Assembly (NCBI GenBank): GCA_963830165.1
Contig: CAWHKZ010000011.1
Span: 744,001 to 808,000 of the forward strand
Length of the DNA: 64,000 bases
Reading direction: 5' to 3'
Source: Bog-756 sp963830165
GTDB taxonomy: Bacteria; Actinomycetota; Acidimicrobiia; Acidimicrobiales; RAAP-2
The notes under the pieces were generated by a model. It did no database searches. It was not told where the DNA came from and worked only from the letters and a program-made list of their open reading frames with translations. Position numbers and translations under genes: made by a program. This document shows, piece after piece, positions 52,605 to 60,727 of this stretch (position 1 is its first letter; the number at the start of each line of letters is the position of its first letter).

Positions 52605-52820
52605 TCCCGGCCGGGCCCAGGGGCCCGGATCTGCGCCCGGAAGCCCGGGCGGGCGGGTCACCGAGTGGAGCACCTCCCCCCGGAGCACTAACATGGCATG
52701 GTCCCACCGACCGGTGGGGCACTCGAGCGGTATCTCGTACGCACCCGGCCGCGTCCACGGTCGCCCCGAACTCCGGGGTGCTGCAGCCGGGGAGGACCAA
52801 CCGTCACAAGGAGCAGGCAT
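52605..52820 (+). promoter_or_regulatory. rpsB leader region with three hairpins
   Basis: After the sigma gene comes a strong GC hairpin (52611-52628, CCGGGCCC/GGGCCCGG) without a U-tract. A -10-like TAACAT (52689-52694) implies a transcript from about 52701. That leader begins with hairpin 52703-52718 (CCCACC/GGTGGG), then has CCCCG/CGGGG near 52774-52788, and ends with AAGGAG 8 nt before the rpsB ATG. It is a candidate ribosomal-protein autoregulation leader. Confidence 0.4.
52689..52694 (+). promoter_or_regulatory. -10 hexamer TAACAT, rpsB
   Basis: Best -10 match in the sigma-rpsB gap; gives a leader of about 120 nt. Confidence 0.35.
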
Positions 52821-53837
52821 ATGGCCGTCGTCACCATGAAGCAGCTGTTGGGCGCGGGCGTCCACTTCGGGCACCAGACCCGTCGGTGGAATCCCAAGAT
52901 GCGCCGGTTCATCCTCGGCGAGCGCAACGGGATCTACCTGATCGATCTCGAGCAGACCATGAAGGGGATCGAGGAGTCCTACGGGTACATCCGGGACCTC
53001 GTCGCCGGCGGCGGGACCATCCTCTTCGTCGGGACCAAGAAGCAGACCCAGGGCCCGGTGGCCGTCTACGCCGACGCGTGCGGCATGCCCTACGTGAACG
53101 AGCGCTGGTTGGGCGGCATGCTGACCAATTTCCAGACCGTCTCCACCCGGGTGAAGCGCATGAAGGAGTTCGAGGCCATGCAGAAGGCCGGCGACTTCGA
53201 CGCCATGCCGAAGAAGGAGGCCCTGCGCCACACCCGTGAGCTCGAGAAGCTCCAGCGGAACCTGGGCGGCATCCGCGGTCTCGACAAACTGCCGGACGCC
53301 ATCTTCGTGATCGACACGAAGAAGGAGCACATCGCCGTCACCGAGGCCAACAAGCTCGGCCTGCCGGTCGTGGCCGTCGTGGACACGAACTGCGATCCCG
53401 ACGTGATCACCCACGTGATCCCCGGGAACGACGACGCCATCCGCTCGGGAGCACTGCTGTGCCGCGTGGTCGCCGATGCGGTGACCGAGGGCCGCTTCAT
53501 CGCCCAGAACCGTCCGGCGCCCGCACCGAAGGCTCCGCCCGCCCCCGCCCCCGCCCCCGCCCCTGCGGCCGAGGCTCCTGCACCCACCCCGCCCGCCCCG
53601 GCCCCCGCGGCCGAGGCAACTGCGCCTGCACCCGCGCCCGCCGCGGCGGCCGCTCCCGCAGCCGAGGCACCAGCCGCTCCCGCAGCCGCAGCCGAGGCAC
53701 CAGCACCGGCACCTGCCCCGCCTGCCCCCGTCGCCGAGGCACCTGCGGCAGCCGAGGCACTCGCACCCGCCGTCGAGACCCCTGCCGCCGAGGAGCCGGC
53801 CGCCGAGGCTCCCGCCACTTCGACCGAGGAGGTCTGA
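52821..53837 (+). CDS. rpsB: 30S ribosomal protein S2 with Ala/Pro tail
   Basis: A 338-residue S2. Residues 1-235 are a normal S2 (VHFGHQTRRWNPKMRRFI, NERWLGGMLTNF, DTNCDPDVITHVIPGNDDA). From about residue 236 the protein continues with roughly 100 residues almost only of Ala, Pro, Glu and Val, rich in AEAPA units. Some actinobacterial S2 proteins carry such tails, but this is long. The tail is one base from the tsf ribosome site. ATG fixed by AAGGAG. Confidence 0.95.
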   Translation: MAVVTMKQLLGAGVHFGHQTRRWNPKMRRFILGERNGIYLIDLEQTMKGIEESYGYIRDLVAGGGTILFVGTKKQTQGPVAVYADACGMPYVNERWLGGMLTNFQTVSTRVKRMKEFEAMQKAGDFDAMPKKEALRHTRELEKLQRNLGGIRGLDKLPDAIFVIDTKKEHIAVTEANKLGLPVVAVVDTNCDPDVITHVIPGNDDAIRSGALLCRVVADAVTEGRFIAQNRPAPAPKAPPAPAPAPAPAAEAPAPTPPAPAPAAEATAPAPAPAAAAAPAAEAPAAPAAAAEAPAPAPAPPAPVAEAPAAAEALAPAVETPAAEEPAAEAPATSTEEV

Positions 53838-53839
53838 CC

Positions 53840-54634
53840 ATGTCCGCATTCACCGCCAAGGACGTCCAGAAGCTGCGTCAGCTCACCGGCGTCGGGATGC
53901 TCGACGCCAAGCGGGGCCTCGAGGAGAACGACGGCGACATGGACCGGGCCGTCACCTGGCTCCGTGAGCAGGGACTGGCCAGCCAGGCCAAGCGGGCCGA
54001 CCGCGAGGCCTCCGAGGGGGCCGTCGCCATCGGCACCGCCGACCACGTCGTCTCCATCGTCCAGCTCCGCTCCGAGACGGACTTCGTGGCCAAGTCCGAC
54101 GAGTTCGTCACCTTCGCCAGCGAGCTCGCCGGCCTGGTGGCCGCCAAGGGCGTCGACGCCGTGGCCGAGCGGGCCGACGAGCTCGACTCGATGAAGGTGA
54201 GGCTCAAGGAGAACATCTCCGTGGGCCAGGTCGTGCGCATCGAGGCCCCGGCCGACGGTGCCGTCGACTCCTACCTGCACCTGCAGGCCGGCCGGGGCGT
54301 GAACGCCGTGGCCGTGGCCGTGGCCGGGGGCAGCAAGGAGCTGGCCCACGACATCGCCGCCCACATCGCGTTCGCCCGCCCGCTGTACATCACCAGGGAC
54401 GCGGTGCCGGAGGCCGACGTGGCCGCCGAGCGCGAGACGATCGAGAAGATCGCGCTCAACGAGGGCAAGTCCGAGGCGTCGCTGCCCAAGGTGGTCGAGG
54501 GTCGGCTGAACGGCTGGTACAAGGAGCGGGTCCTGGTCGACCAGCCCTTCATCAAGGACGAGAAGCAGACCATCGCCAAGCTGCTCGGCGACGCCACGGT
54601 GACGGAGTTCGCCCAGGTCGTCGTCGGCGACTGA
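53840..54634 (+). CDS. tsf: elongation factor Ts
   Basis: A 264-residue EF-Ts: N-terminal UBA-like module (VQKLRQLTGVGMLDAKRGLEEN), then QLRSETDFVAKS (the EF-Tu contact) and a dimerisation domain. It recycles EF-Tu-GDP. ATG at 53840 directly after rpsB, with GAGGAGGT 9 nt upstream. Confidence 0.97.
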   Translation: MSAFTAKDVQKLRQLTGVGMLDAKRGLEENDGDMDRAVTWLREQGLASQAKRADREASEGAVAIGTADHVVSIVQLRSETDFVAKSDEFVTFASELAGLVAAKGVDAVAERADELDSMKVRLKENISVGQVVRIEAPADGAVDSYLHLQAGRGVNAVAVAVAGGSKELAHDIAAHIAFARPLYITRDAVPEADVAAERETIEKIALNEGKSEASLPKVVEGRLNGWYKERVLVDQPFIKDEKQTIAKLLGDATVTEFAQVVVGD

Positions 54635-55360
54635 GTGACGGTGGGCCATCGACCGCGCATCATCCTGAAGCTGTCGGGCGAGGCCCTCGCCTCGTCGGCG
54701 TCGGACGAGACCATCGACGCCACCGCCGTCGAGCAGTTGGCCCGCGAGATCGCCGAGACCCGTGACGAGCTCGACATCGAGCTGGCGGTGATGGTGGGCG
54801 GTGGCAACATCTGGCGGGGGACGACCGGCGCGGGTGCGGGCATGGACCGTGCCACGTCGGACACCATGGGGATGCTCGGCACGGTGATCAACGCCCTGGC
54901 CCTGCAGGACGCCCTCGAGCATCACGGCCAGGCCACCCGGGTCCTCTCCGCCGTCCAGATGGCGGAGGTGGCCGAGCCCTACATCCGGCGCCGGGCCATT
55001 CGGCACCTCGAGAAGGGCCGGGTGGTCGTGTTCGCCGCAGGGATGGGCAATCCGTACTTCACCACCGACACCTCGGCCGCCCTGCGGGCCGCCGAGATCG
55101 AGGCCGAGCTGCTGTGCAAGGGGACCCACGGCGGGGTGGACGGCGTCTACACCGCCGATCCGCGGGTGGATCCGACGGCCACCCGCTACGACGAGGTCTC
55201 CTTCATGGAGGTGGTGGCGAAGGACCTGCGGGTGATGGATCTGACCGCCATCACCTTCTGCAAGGACAACGGCCTGCCGATCCGCGTGTTCGACCTGATG
55301 GAGCCGGGCAACATCCGCAAGGCCCTCGGGGGCGAGCCGATCGGCACCCTCATCCGATGA
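54635..55360 (+). CDS. pyrH: uridylate kinase
   Basis: A 241-residue amino acid kinase-fold UMP kinase: LKLSGEALA at the start, GGGNIWRGTT, DRATSDTMGMLGTVINA (UMP site), and KGTHGGVDGVYTADPR. The GTG start is abutted to the tsf stop (TGAGTG). UTP inhibition and GTP activation are usual for the family. Confidence 0.96.
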   Translation: MTVGHRPRIILKLSGEALASSASDETIDATAVEQLAREIAETRDELDIELAVMVGGGNIWRGTTGAGAGMDRATSDTMGMLGTVINALALQDALEHHGQATRVLSAVQMAEVAEPYIRRRAIRHLEKGRVVVFAAGMGNPYFTTDTSAALRAAEIEAELLCKGTHGGVDGVYTADPRVDPTATRYDEVSFMEVVAKDLRVMDLTAITFCKDNGLPIRVFDLMEPGNIRKALGGEPIGTLIR

Positions 55361-55406
55361 ATCCCCAGTTCCCAGGCCTCCCCGGGTGCACCCGGACCAC
55401 GATGGC

Positions 55407-55412
55407 TACGCT
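55407..55412 (+). promoter_or_regulatory. -10 hexamer TACGCT, frr
   Basis: TACGCT ends 9 nt before the frr ATG, so frr may have its own leaderless transcript besides pyrH read-through. Confidence 0.45.
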
Positions 55413-55421
55413 GGTTCGCTA

Positions 55422-55991
55422 ATGGATGACGATCTGATCGCCCTCGTGGTTTCCGACGCTACCGAGCACATGACCAAGGCGGTGGAGCACACCCAGGCCG
55501 AATTCAGTGCCATCCGCACGGGCCGGGCCACCCCCGCCCTGGTCGAGCACCTGAAGGTCGACTACTACGGCACCGAGACCGAGCTGCGCCAGATGGCCGG
55601 GTTCAGCGTCCCCGAGGCCCGCCTGCTGGTGGTGTCCCCCTACGACAAGAGCTCGCTGGCCGCCATCGAGAAGGCGCTGCAGGGCTCCGACCTCGGCATC
55701 ACCCCCTCCAACGACGGCTCGGTCATCCGGCTCTCGTTCCCCGTCCCGACCGAGCAGCGCCGCAAGGAGCTGGTAAAGGTGGTCAAGCAGAAGGCGGAGG
55801 AGGGCCGGGTCGCCGTGCGCAACCTGCGCCGCGGCGCCCGCCAGGAGCTCGAGTCCATGCAGAAGGACGGCGAGCTCTCGACCGACGAACTCGAGCGGGT
55901 GGAGAAGGACCTGGAGAAGGTCACTCACGACAACGTGGCGGCCATCGACCGCCTGCTCGCTCACAAGGAGCAGGAGCTCCTCGAGATCTAA
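55422..55991 (+). CDS. frr: ribosome recycling factor
   Basis: A 189-residue RRF: starts MDDDLIALVVSDATEHM, has FSAIRTGRATPALVEHLKV, LLVVSPYDKSSLAAIEKAL and the RRGARQELE segment with the long three-helix bundle. The open frame continues upstream to 55386, but the ATG at 55422 gives the normal N terminus and lies behind TACGCT. Confidence 0.96.
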   Translation: MDDDLIALVVSDATEHMTKAVEHTQAEFSAIRTGRATPALVEHLKVDYYGTETELRQMAGFSVPEARLLVVSPYDKSSLAAIEKALQGSDLGITPSNDGSVIRLSFPVPTEQRRKELVKVVKQKAEEGRVAVRNLRRGARQELESMQKDGELSTDELERVEKDLEKVTHDNVAAIDRLLAHKEQELLEI

Positions 55992-56006
55992 CGGCGGCCG
56001 GACGGA

Positions 56007-56042
56007 GGTCCGGACACGACACCGGACCGGAACACGGTCCGG
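56007..56042 (+). promoter_or_regulatory. mutually exclusive hairpins between frr and cdsA
   Basis: GGTCCGG (56007-56013) can pair with CCGGACC (56022-56028), or CCGGACCG (56022-56029) can pair with CGGTCCGG (56035-56042). The middle arm is shared, so only one hairpin can form at a time. No U-tract follows; the cdsA ribosome site (GGGGAGGA) is 35 nt further on. Confidence 0.5.
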
Positions 56043-56084
56043 AAACTACTTGGGCCGGCCCGATGGCCCGTTCCTGGGGAGGAA

Positions 56085-58088
56085 GTGAACAACGTGGAGT
56101 ACGGCCCGGAGACCGGAGACGACGACGTGACGGGCGGCGGAGCGGCGCGCCCCGTGCGGTCCGTCCACTCCACGGGCGGTGTACGCATCATCGGCGCCGA
56201 AACCGCCGCCGATATCACCTCGGAGATCCCGGTGGTCCCTCCGGCCCACGTCGACCCGGACACCGTCGTGCGCGGCTCGGTCCGGATCCTGGACGAGCCG
56301 GCCGGCGGTCCCCTGGACCAGGCGCCGACCCCGCCCCCGACCGAGTTGCCCCACTGGACGGAACCACCGACGGGGCAGGTACCGGCCGTGCTCGCCCGCG
56401 ACGACAGTGGCGCCTCCGCCATCCTCCCGCCCAGCTGGCGCGAGGATGACGCCGACTGGGTGGCCCACGAGGAGGAGTTCGAGCCGTCCATGTTCGGCGA
56501 CGAGGAGGCCTCGCTCGGTGCGCTCGACGAGACCGGTGGCGTCGACGAGGAGCGCCGCCCGTGGGAGTTCGACCTCTCCGCCGTCCGCTCCGGTCAGCCC
56601 GGGCCGGGCGCACCGTCGTCCGACCCCATCACCGAGCCGGTCGAGGTGGTCCGGGCGTCCGACGACGCCGCCGATCGGACGGCCGCTCCCGTCTCGCCTG
56701 CCGTGCCCGACGTCGAGGTGGGCGAGGCCACCACGGTCATCGCCGCCGCCGACGTGCTCGCCGCCTCCGCCTCCGGTGGCCCCGAGCCCGAGCCCGAAGT
56801 CGAGGATGCCCCTCCGGCCACGTCCGCCGAGCCGGATGCCGCCGTTCCGGCCGCCTCCGAGGACGCGGCCCGTCCGTCGGGCACGCCGCGCGTGGGCAGG
56901 GCCCGCCGTACCGGCCTCCGGCCCGAGCGGCTGAAGGCCAAGCGGCCCGACGACGTCGTCCCCGTGGGCGAGCCCCTGGCCGCCGAGCCCCCGGGGGCAT
57001 CGGTGGTGGACGTGCCCGGCGCCGGACGACGCAAGGCCGGCCTGGCCGGCCTGGCCGCCGCCGACCAGGCAGCCGTGGAGGAACAGGCCCAGGAGACGGC
57101 GGACGGTGACGAGGCCGACGACGAGGAGACCGGGCCGCGTCGCCGCCGGTGGTCGAGGGCCAGGACGACCGAGCGTCCGCCGCGCGCGAGTTCCAACTAC
57201 AGCCCCGAGGTGACCGGCGGCACGCCACCCGAGGCGGTCCCCGCCCGGGTCCGGCCCTCCGACGAGCGGGCCGGGGGCAGCACGGGCCTCCGGGTCGGCA
57301 CCGGGGTGGCCGTGGCCGTGATCGCCCTGGCCGCCTTCAAGGTCGGTACCGTCACCTCGGTCATCCTCTGCCTCCTCGTGGTGACGTTCGCCGCCGGGGA
57401 GGCGTTCGCCGTGCTGCGACGGGCCGGCTGGCGCCCGGCCACGCTGCTCGGCCTGGTGGGAACGATCTCGTTGATGCTCGGGGCGTACAACAAGGGCGTC
57501 GCCGCCCTGCCCCTGGTCATGGTCCTCATCGCGGTGTTCACCCTGCTCTGGTACCTGTTCGGGGTGGAACGCGGCTCGGCCGTGGCCGGCTCCGCGTCCA
57601 CCCTGCTGGTGGTGGGCTGGGTCGGACTGCTCGGCTCGTTCGCCGGCCTGCTGCTCTGCCCGTCGCTCTTCCCCGACCGGCACGGCATCGCCTTCCTGCT
57701 CGGCGCCATCATCGCGACGGTCTCCAACGACGTGGGGGCCCTCGTGGTCGGCCGCTGGGTCGGGACCCACCAGCTGGCGCCGAACGTGAGCCCCAACAAG
57801 ACGTGGGAGGGCCTGGCCGGCGGGGCACTGGCCTCGGTCCTGGTGTCCACCATCGTCGTCGGGAGGATCCACCCGTGGTCGCCGGCGAACGCCGCACTGC
57901 TCGGCGTGGTGGTCGCCGTGGTGGCCCCGCTCGGCGACCTGTGCGAGTCGCTGCTCAAGCGGGACCTGCGCCTGAAGGACATGGGCACCCTGCTGCCGGG
58001 CCATGGTGGCGTGCTGGACCGGGTCGACGCCCTCATCTTCGTGCTGCCCGCCACCTACTACCTGGTACGCGCGCTCAACATCGGGTGA
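56085..58088 (+). CDS. cdsA: CDP-diglyceride synthase with long acidic N-terminal extension
   Basis: A 667-residue protein. The C-terminal 270 residues are a polytopic phosphatidate cytidylyltransferase, with the signature region around LKRDLRLKDMGTLLPGHGG then DRVDALIF (~625-650) and NVSPNKTWEG before it. It makes CDP-diacylglycerol for phospholipids. The first ~385 residues are a low-complexity acidic region (many Asp, Glu, Ala, Pro, Val) that ends in a basic patch (RRRRWSRARTTERPPR) just before the first helix. Normal CdsA is about 270-300 residues. Start GTG at 56085 with GGGGAGGA 1-2 nt before it. Confidence 0.9.
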   Translation: MNNVEYGPETGDDDVTGGGAARPVRSVHSTGGVRIIGAETAADITSEIPVVPPAHVDPDTVVRGSVRILDEPAGGPLDQAPTPPPTELPHWTEPPTGQVPAVLARDDSGASAILPPSWREDDADWVAHEEEFEPSMFGDEEASLGALDETGGVDEERRPWEFDLSAVRSGQPGPGAPSSDPITEPVEVVRASDDAADRTAAPVSPAVPDVEVGEATTVIAAADVLAASASGGPEPEPEVEDAPPATSAEPDAAVPAASEDAARPSGTPRVGRARRTGLRPERLKAKRPDDVVPVGEPLAAEPPGASVVDVPGAGRRKAGLAGLAAADQAAVEEQAQETADGDEADDEETGPRRRRWSRARTTERPPRASSNYSPEVTGGTPPEAVPARVRPSDERAGGSTGLRVGTGVAVAVIALAAFKVGTVTSVILCLLVVTFAAGEAFAVLRRAGWRPATLLGLVGTISLMLGAYNKGVAALPLVMVLIAVFTLLWYLFGVERGSAVAGSASTLLVVGWVGLLGSFAGLLLCPSLFPDRHGIAFLLGAIIATVSNDVGALVVGRWVGTHQLAPNVSPNKTWEGLAGGALASVLVSTIVVGRIHPWSPANAALLGVVVAVVAPLGDLCESLLKRDLRLKDMGTLLPGHGGVLDRVDALIFVLPATYYLVRALNIG

Positions 58089-58108
58089 ACTTCGGGCAGG
58101 CTGGAGGG

Positions 58109-59329
58109 ATGACCCCGCCGACCGGAGCACCCGCCGCCGACACGCCGCGGGTCACCGGAGGGCCGGTCACCGTCAGCGTGGTGGGCTCGACCGGGTCCAT
58201 CGGCACCCAGACGATCGACGTCGTGGCCGAGGACCCCGGGCGCTACCGCGTCGTCGCCCTCGGTGCCCAGCGCTCGGTCGACCACCTGGTCGAGCAGGCG
58301 CTGGCCCTCCGGCCCGAGGTGGTGGCCATCGGCGACGCCTCGCTGGCCGGCGAGCTGGCCGGGCGCCTCCCCCGGGGCATCGAGGTGCTGGGCGGCCCGG
58401 ACGGTCTGGCCGCCGTGGCCACCGTGGCCGACGTGGTCGTCAACGGCGTCGTCGGCTTCGCCGGCCTGTCGGTCACCCTGGCCGCCCTCGAGGCGGGCCG
58501 TCGCCTGGCGCTGGCCAACAAGGAGTCGATCATCGCCGGGGCGCCGGTGGTGGCCACCGTGCGCGATACCCCGGGCGCCGAGATCCTCCCGGTGGACTCC
58601 GAGCACTGCGCCATCCACCAGTGCCTCCGGGCCGGCCGGGCGTCCGACGTGGCCCGGCTGCTGCTGACCGCCTCGGGCGGGCCGTTCCGGGGCCGGCAGG
58701 CGGACGAGCTGGTCGGGGTGGGCGTCGACGAGGCGCTCGCCCATCCGACCTGGACCATGGGTCCGAAGATCACGGTGGACTCCTCCACGCTGATGAACAA
58801 GGGACTCGAGGTGATCGAGGCTCACGAGCTGTTCGGCGTCCCCTACGACGCCATCGACGTGGTGGTGCACCCCCAGTCGGTCGTCCATTCGATGGTCGAG
58901 TTCGCCGACGGCGCCGTGGTCGCCCAGCTGTCACTGCCCGACATGCGGCTGCCCATCGGCTATGCGCTGGCCTTTCCGGCCCGGTTGCCGGTGGCCTACG
59001 GAGCCATCGACTGGACGAAGCTCGCCACCCTCGAGTTCGAAGAGCCCGACCGGACCGTCTTCCCGTGTCTCGACCTGGCGTACCGGGCCGGCCGGGTCGG
59101 CGACCTGGCTCCGGCCTGGCTGAACGCCGCCAACGAAGTGGCCGTGGACGCCTTCCTGACCGGCCGGATCGGATGGGGGTCGATCGCCGCGGTCGTGGAG
59201 GGCACCCTCGACGACTACGACGCGCCCGGATCGGGCGGCGTGGGGCGCTCGGTGGGCGACGTGCTCGAGGCCGACGCCGCCGCCCGACGGGTGGCCGTAC
59301 GGGTGGTCGCCGGTCGGGAGGGAGCATGA
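58109..59329 (+). CDS. dxr: 1-deoxy-D-xylulose 5-phosphate reductoisomerase
   Basis: A 406-residue DXR: NADPH motif VSVVGSTGSIGTQTID (residues 22-37), ANKESIIAG, metal/substrate site PVDSEHCAIHQCL, MNKGLEVIEAHELFGV, and the C-terminal helical domain with LNAANEVAVDAF. Second step of the MEP isoprenoid pathway; ispG of the same pathway lies two genes on. ATG is preceded by GGAGGG at close spacing. Its stop overlaps rseP (ATGA). Confidence 0.96.
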   Translation: MTPPTGAPAADTPRVTGGPVTVSVVGSTGSIGTQTIDVVAEDPGRYRVVALGAQRSVDHLVEQALALRPEVVAIGDASLAGELAGRLPRGIEVLGGPDGLAAVATVADVVVNGVVGFAGLSVTLAALEAGRRLALANKESIIAGAPVVATVRDTPGAEILPVDSEHCAIHQCLRAGRASDVARLLLTASGGPFRGRQADELVGVGVDEALAHPTWTMGPKITVDSSTLMNKGLEVIEAHELFGVPYDAIDVVVHPQSVVHSMVEFADGAVVAQLSLPDMRLPIGYALAFPARLPVAYGAIDWTKLATLEFEEPDRTVFPCLDLAYRAGRVGDLAPAWLNAANEVAVDAFLTGRIGWGSIAAVVEGTLDDYDAPGSGGVGRSVGDVLEADAAARRVAVRVVAGREGA

Positions 59330-60651
59330 GCACGACGGAGACCCGGTCGGTTCTCGAGGGCGCCGAGGCGCCCGCAGGGCCGGAGGCGGGAGCGGGCGAC
59401 AAGTCGCCGCGGCGGCTCGCCGCCGAGCTGGCGATCGCCATCGTCGTCATCGTCGCCCTCGCCGTGGCCACCGGTTACGTCGACCTGCTCATCGTCGTGG
59501 TGTCCATCATCGTGATCGTCATGCTCCACGAGCTGGGCCACTTCCTGGCGGCCAAGCACGGCGGCATGAAGGTGACCGAGTACTTCGTGGGCTTCGGCCC
59601 CCGCCTGTGGTCGTTCCGACGGGGAGAGACCGAGTACGGGATCAAGGCGTTGCCCCTGGGCGGCTACGTGAAGATCCCCGGCATGACCAACCTCGAGGAG
59701 GTGGACCCGGCCGACGAGGGCCGCCTCTACCGGGACAAGCCGTTCCACTCGAGGTTCCTGGTGGCCGTGGCCGGTTCGGCCGTCCACTTCCTGCTGGCGT
59801 TCCTGCTCCTGTGGGTCCTGTTCGCCTTCGTCGGGGTGCCCAACTCGAATCAGGTCCAGATCCAGGGACTGCATCCCGTGGGCAACCTGGTCAGCCCGGC
59901 AGCCGCCGGTGGCATACGGCCCGGCGACATCGTGGTGTCGGTAGACGGCACGCTCATCGGTGGCGACCTGGCCACCCTGACCGCGGCGATCGAACACCAC
60001 CCCGACCAGGCCATGACCGTGGTGGTCGACCGCGACGGCACCCAGCACACGCTGACCGTCACCCCGGCCAACGGCCGGACCGAGCACGAAAAGGGCGCGA
60101 CGCCGCCTCCCGGCACGGCACCCTACGGACTCATCGGGGTCGGCCTGGGCTCGCCCGTGCAGACCCGGTCGCCCCTCAGCGCCGTCGCCTCCACCGGTTC
60201 CGAGCTGGGCAGCGTGGCCTGGGCATCGGTGGACGGTATCGGGCACCTGTTCTCACCCAGCGGGATCACCCAGCGGTTCGATCAGGTCACGAGCGCGAAG
60301 GCCGCCGCGAAGGCCGCGTCCGACGGCACCCGGGCCCAGTCGATCGTCGGCATCGGCCAGACGGCCACCGACGCCCTGCACGCCGGGATCGGTGACTACC
60401 TGTACATCCTCATCGTCATCAACATCTTCTTCGGCGTGTTCAACCTCTTCCCCATGCTCCCCCTCGACGGCGGGCACGTGGCCATCGCCGTGTACGAGAA
60501 GATCCGCACCGGCCGGCGCAAGGTCCTCTACCACGCCGACGTGGCCAAGCTGATGCCGTTCACCTGGGCGTTCATGTTGTTCCTGGTGATCCTCATCGTG
60601 CCCGCCTTCCTGACCGACATCCTCCATCCCATGGCCAACCCCTTCGGCTGA
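59326..60651 (+). CDS. rseP: site-2 protease RseP/RIP1-like
   Basis: A 441-residue intramembrane zinc metalloprotease. First helix carries HELGH (H68, E69, H72); a PDZ domain lies at ~180-255 (GGIRPGDIVVSVDGT); the last helix has NLFPMLPLDGGH, the third zinc ligand. Two or more further helices and a cytosolic start with acidic residues. In actinobacteria RIP proteases cut anti-sigma factors. A 30-residue N-terminal extension precedes the first helix. Coupled to dxr by ATGA overlap. Confidence 0.94.
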   Translation: MSTTETRSVLEGAEAPAGPEAGAGDKSPRRLAAELAIAIVVIVALAVATGYVDLLIVVVSIIVIVMLHELGHFLAAKHGGMKVTEYFVGFGPRLWSFRRGETEYGIKALPLGGYVKIPGMTNLEEVDPADEGRLYRDKPFHSRFLVAVAGSAVHFLLAFLLLWVLFAFVGVPNSNQVQIQGLHPVGNLVSPAAAGGIRPGDIVVSVDGTLIGGDLATLTAAIEHHPDQAMTVVVDRDGTQHTLTVTPANGRTEHEKGATPPPGTAPYGLIGVGLGSPVQTRSPLSAVASTGSELGSVAWASVDGIGHLFSPSGITQRFDQVTSAKAAAKAASDGTRAQSIVGIGQTATDALHAGIGDYLYILIVINIFFGVFNLFPMLPLDGGHVAIAVYEKIRTGRRKVLYHADVAKLMPFTWAFMLFLVILIVPAFLTDILHPMANPFG

Positions 60652-60715
60652 GTTCGGCACCGGCCACCGGGGGGAGGCCGGACGGGCCGCCCAGGGGAGT
60701 CGAGCCGGTCGCCGG

Positions 60716-60721
60716 TAGAAT
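60716..60721 (+). promoter_or_regulatory. -10 hexamer TAGAAT, ispG
   Basis: TAGAAT ends 6 nt before the ispG ATG; a GGAG lies in the spacer, so both modes of initiation are conceivable. Confidence 0.55.
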
Positions 60722-60727
60722 GGAGGC

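Noticed and set aside
52611..52628. Intrinsic terminator after the sigma gene
   Set aside because: Strong GC hairpin but no U-tract follows.
60660..60727. Riboswitch upstream of ispG
   Set aside because: Only 76 nt between genes with a -10 hexamer 6 nt before ATG; no conserved riboswitch core is visible.
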